5,793 nucleotides of DNA from Burkholderiales bacterium (GTDB lineage Bacteria; Pseudomonadota; Gammaproteobacteria; Burkholderiales; SG8-39). Location of the stretch: NCBI GenBank assembly GCA_919902965.1, contig CAKKSJ010000186.1, positions 1-5,793 of the forward strand, in the 5' to 3' direction. The notes below the pieces were generated by a model. The model searched no databases. It saw only the letters and a program-made list of their open reading frames with translations, and was not told the origin of the DNA. Both the position numbers and the translations under genes were made by a program. Of the stretch, positions 5,263 through 5,793 are shown one piece after another. The number at the start of each line of letters is the position of its first letter. The first letter of the stretch is position 1.

Positions 5263-5793
5263 ATGCCGACCCTTAACGCCGAACGGTTACGCGAAACGAC
5301 CATCCCCTTGAGCACCGGGTGGCTGCTTGCTGCCTGCACTGAAGCCAAGGGCAAGCAAGATCTCTGGATGCGTCACAAGCCGGAGGTGCTGGAGGCCCTG
5401 CGGGAACAGGCCATCGTGCAAAGCGTCGAGTCGTCCAACCGCATCGAAGGCGTCACGGTCGATCGCGATCGCTTGCGACCACTGGTCCTGGGCCACGCCA
5501 AGCCACGGGATCGCTCAGAGGAGGAGGTTGCCGGTTACCGCAAGGCGGTCGATTGGGTATTCACACGGAAACACCGGGTGAAGATCGACCCGCGCGTGAT
5601 TCAGCATCTCCACGCCCTTGCTCAAAGTGGAATGTCCGCGGACGCAGGGCGATGGAAACGGAAGGACAACGAGATCATCGAAATCCTGGCCAGCGGCGAT
5701 CGCCGCGTGCGGTTCAAGCCCACGTCGGCCCAAGAAACACCGCAGGCCATCGCGCAATCATGCCAGAACTACCAAGCACTGTGCGACGATGAG
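5263..5793 (+). CDS. Fic-family protein, N-terminal 177 residues (3' end outside window)
   Basis: The frame opens at ATG 5263, with GGGAG at 5251-5255 (7-nt spacing), and stays open to the last base of the window, so the gene is truncated by the edge. Upstream in this frame only weak TTG/CTG codons follow the stop at 5146, which supports ATG 5263. Residues 50-66 (AIVQSVESSNRIEGVTV) carry the (S/T)xxxE(G/N) inhibitory motif as S58-N-R-I-E62-G63. In Fic enzymes with an N-terminal inhibitory helix this glutamate blocks productive ATP binding until relieved. Further family signatures are the EEEVAGYRKAVDWVF helix (87-101) and the GRWKRKDNEI segment (129-138) seen before the Fic core. The catalytic HxFx(D/E)GNxxR loop should lie beyond the window, so activity cannot be judged. 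Fic enzymes usually transfer AMP to hydroxyl side chains of target proteins. The inhibitory motif is built in, so a separate antitoxin is not required. Likely cytosolic; no signal peptide. Confidence 0.9.
   Translation, partial: MPTLNAERLRETTIPLSTGWLLAACTEAKGKQDLWMRHKPEVLEALREQAIVQSVESSNRIEGVTVDRDRLRPLVLGHAKPRDRSEEEVAGYRKAVDWVFTRKHRVKIDPRVIQHLHALAQSGMSADAGRWKRKDNEIIEILASGDRRVRFKPTSAQETPQAIAQSCQNYQALCDDE

Noticed and set aside
5132..5311. A 59-residue plus-strand frame overlapping the Fic start, considered as a possible antitoxin
   Set aside because: There is no ribosome binding site before its ATG and no inhibitory (S/T)xxxE(G/N) motif. It overlaps the Fic coding start in another frame, and the Fic protein already carries its own inhibitory motif.

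Overview
The window looks like bacterial chromosome of high GC content (by eye about 60% in the genes, lower between them). No taxonomic marker gene is present. The large SNF2 helicase has an N-terminal C-x2-C-x3-C-x-H cluster, a SWIM finger and a C-terminal tail that, from memory, resemble Planctomycetota helicases. The decamer spacer repeat is also of a kind I associate with Planctomycetota and a few other phyla. I therefore lean towards a planctomycete, at modest confidence.

Layout from left to right: (1) the 3' end of an Arg/Glu-rich coiled-coil protein of unknown function, cut by the window edge (3-272, +). (2) A complete AAA ATPase of the ATP-binding/DUF4143 type (404-1582, +). (3) A 551-bp gene-free spacer between convergent genes (1583-2133). 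It holds a five-unit 10-bp degenerate repeat, a strong G/C hairpin, a 23-bp fragment that reads like the 3' end of a tRNA or tmRNA, and a cluster of CTTAT/ATAAG dyads next to that fragment. (4) A complete SWIM-type SNF2 ATPase/helicase (2134-4821, -), whose start is best placed at an ATG with a well-spaced AGGAG. (5) A 441-bp divergent spacer (4822-5262) rich in small dyads, with a good sigma70-like promoter at its right end. (6) The first 177 codons of a Fic-family protein with an N-terminal autoinhibitory motif (5263 to the window edge, +). This last frame has no stop inside the window.

The genes do not form one operon: the ATPase and SNF2 genes converge, and SNF2 and Fic diverge. The mix (DUF4143 ATPase, solitary SNF2 helicase, Fic protein and a tRNA-end-like fragment) is typical of an accessory or integration-prone region. 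The best candidate for something unannotated is the 1771-1930 stretch, where repeat, hairpin, putative att fragment and dyads lie within 160 bp. I found no convincing new multi-gene system. No integrase, transposase, CRISPR array or rRNA is visible.
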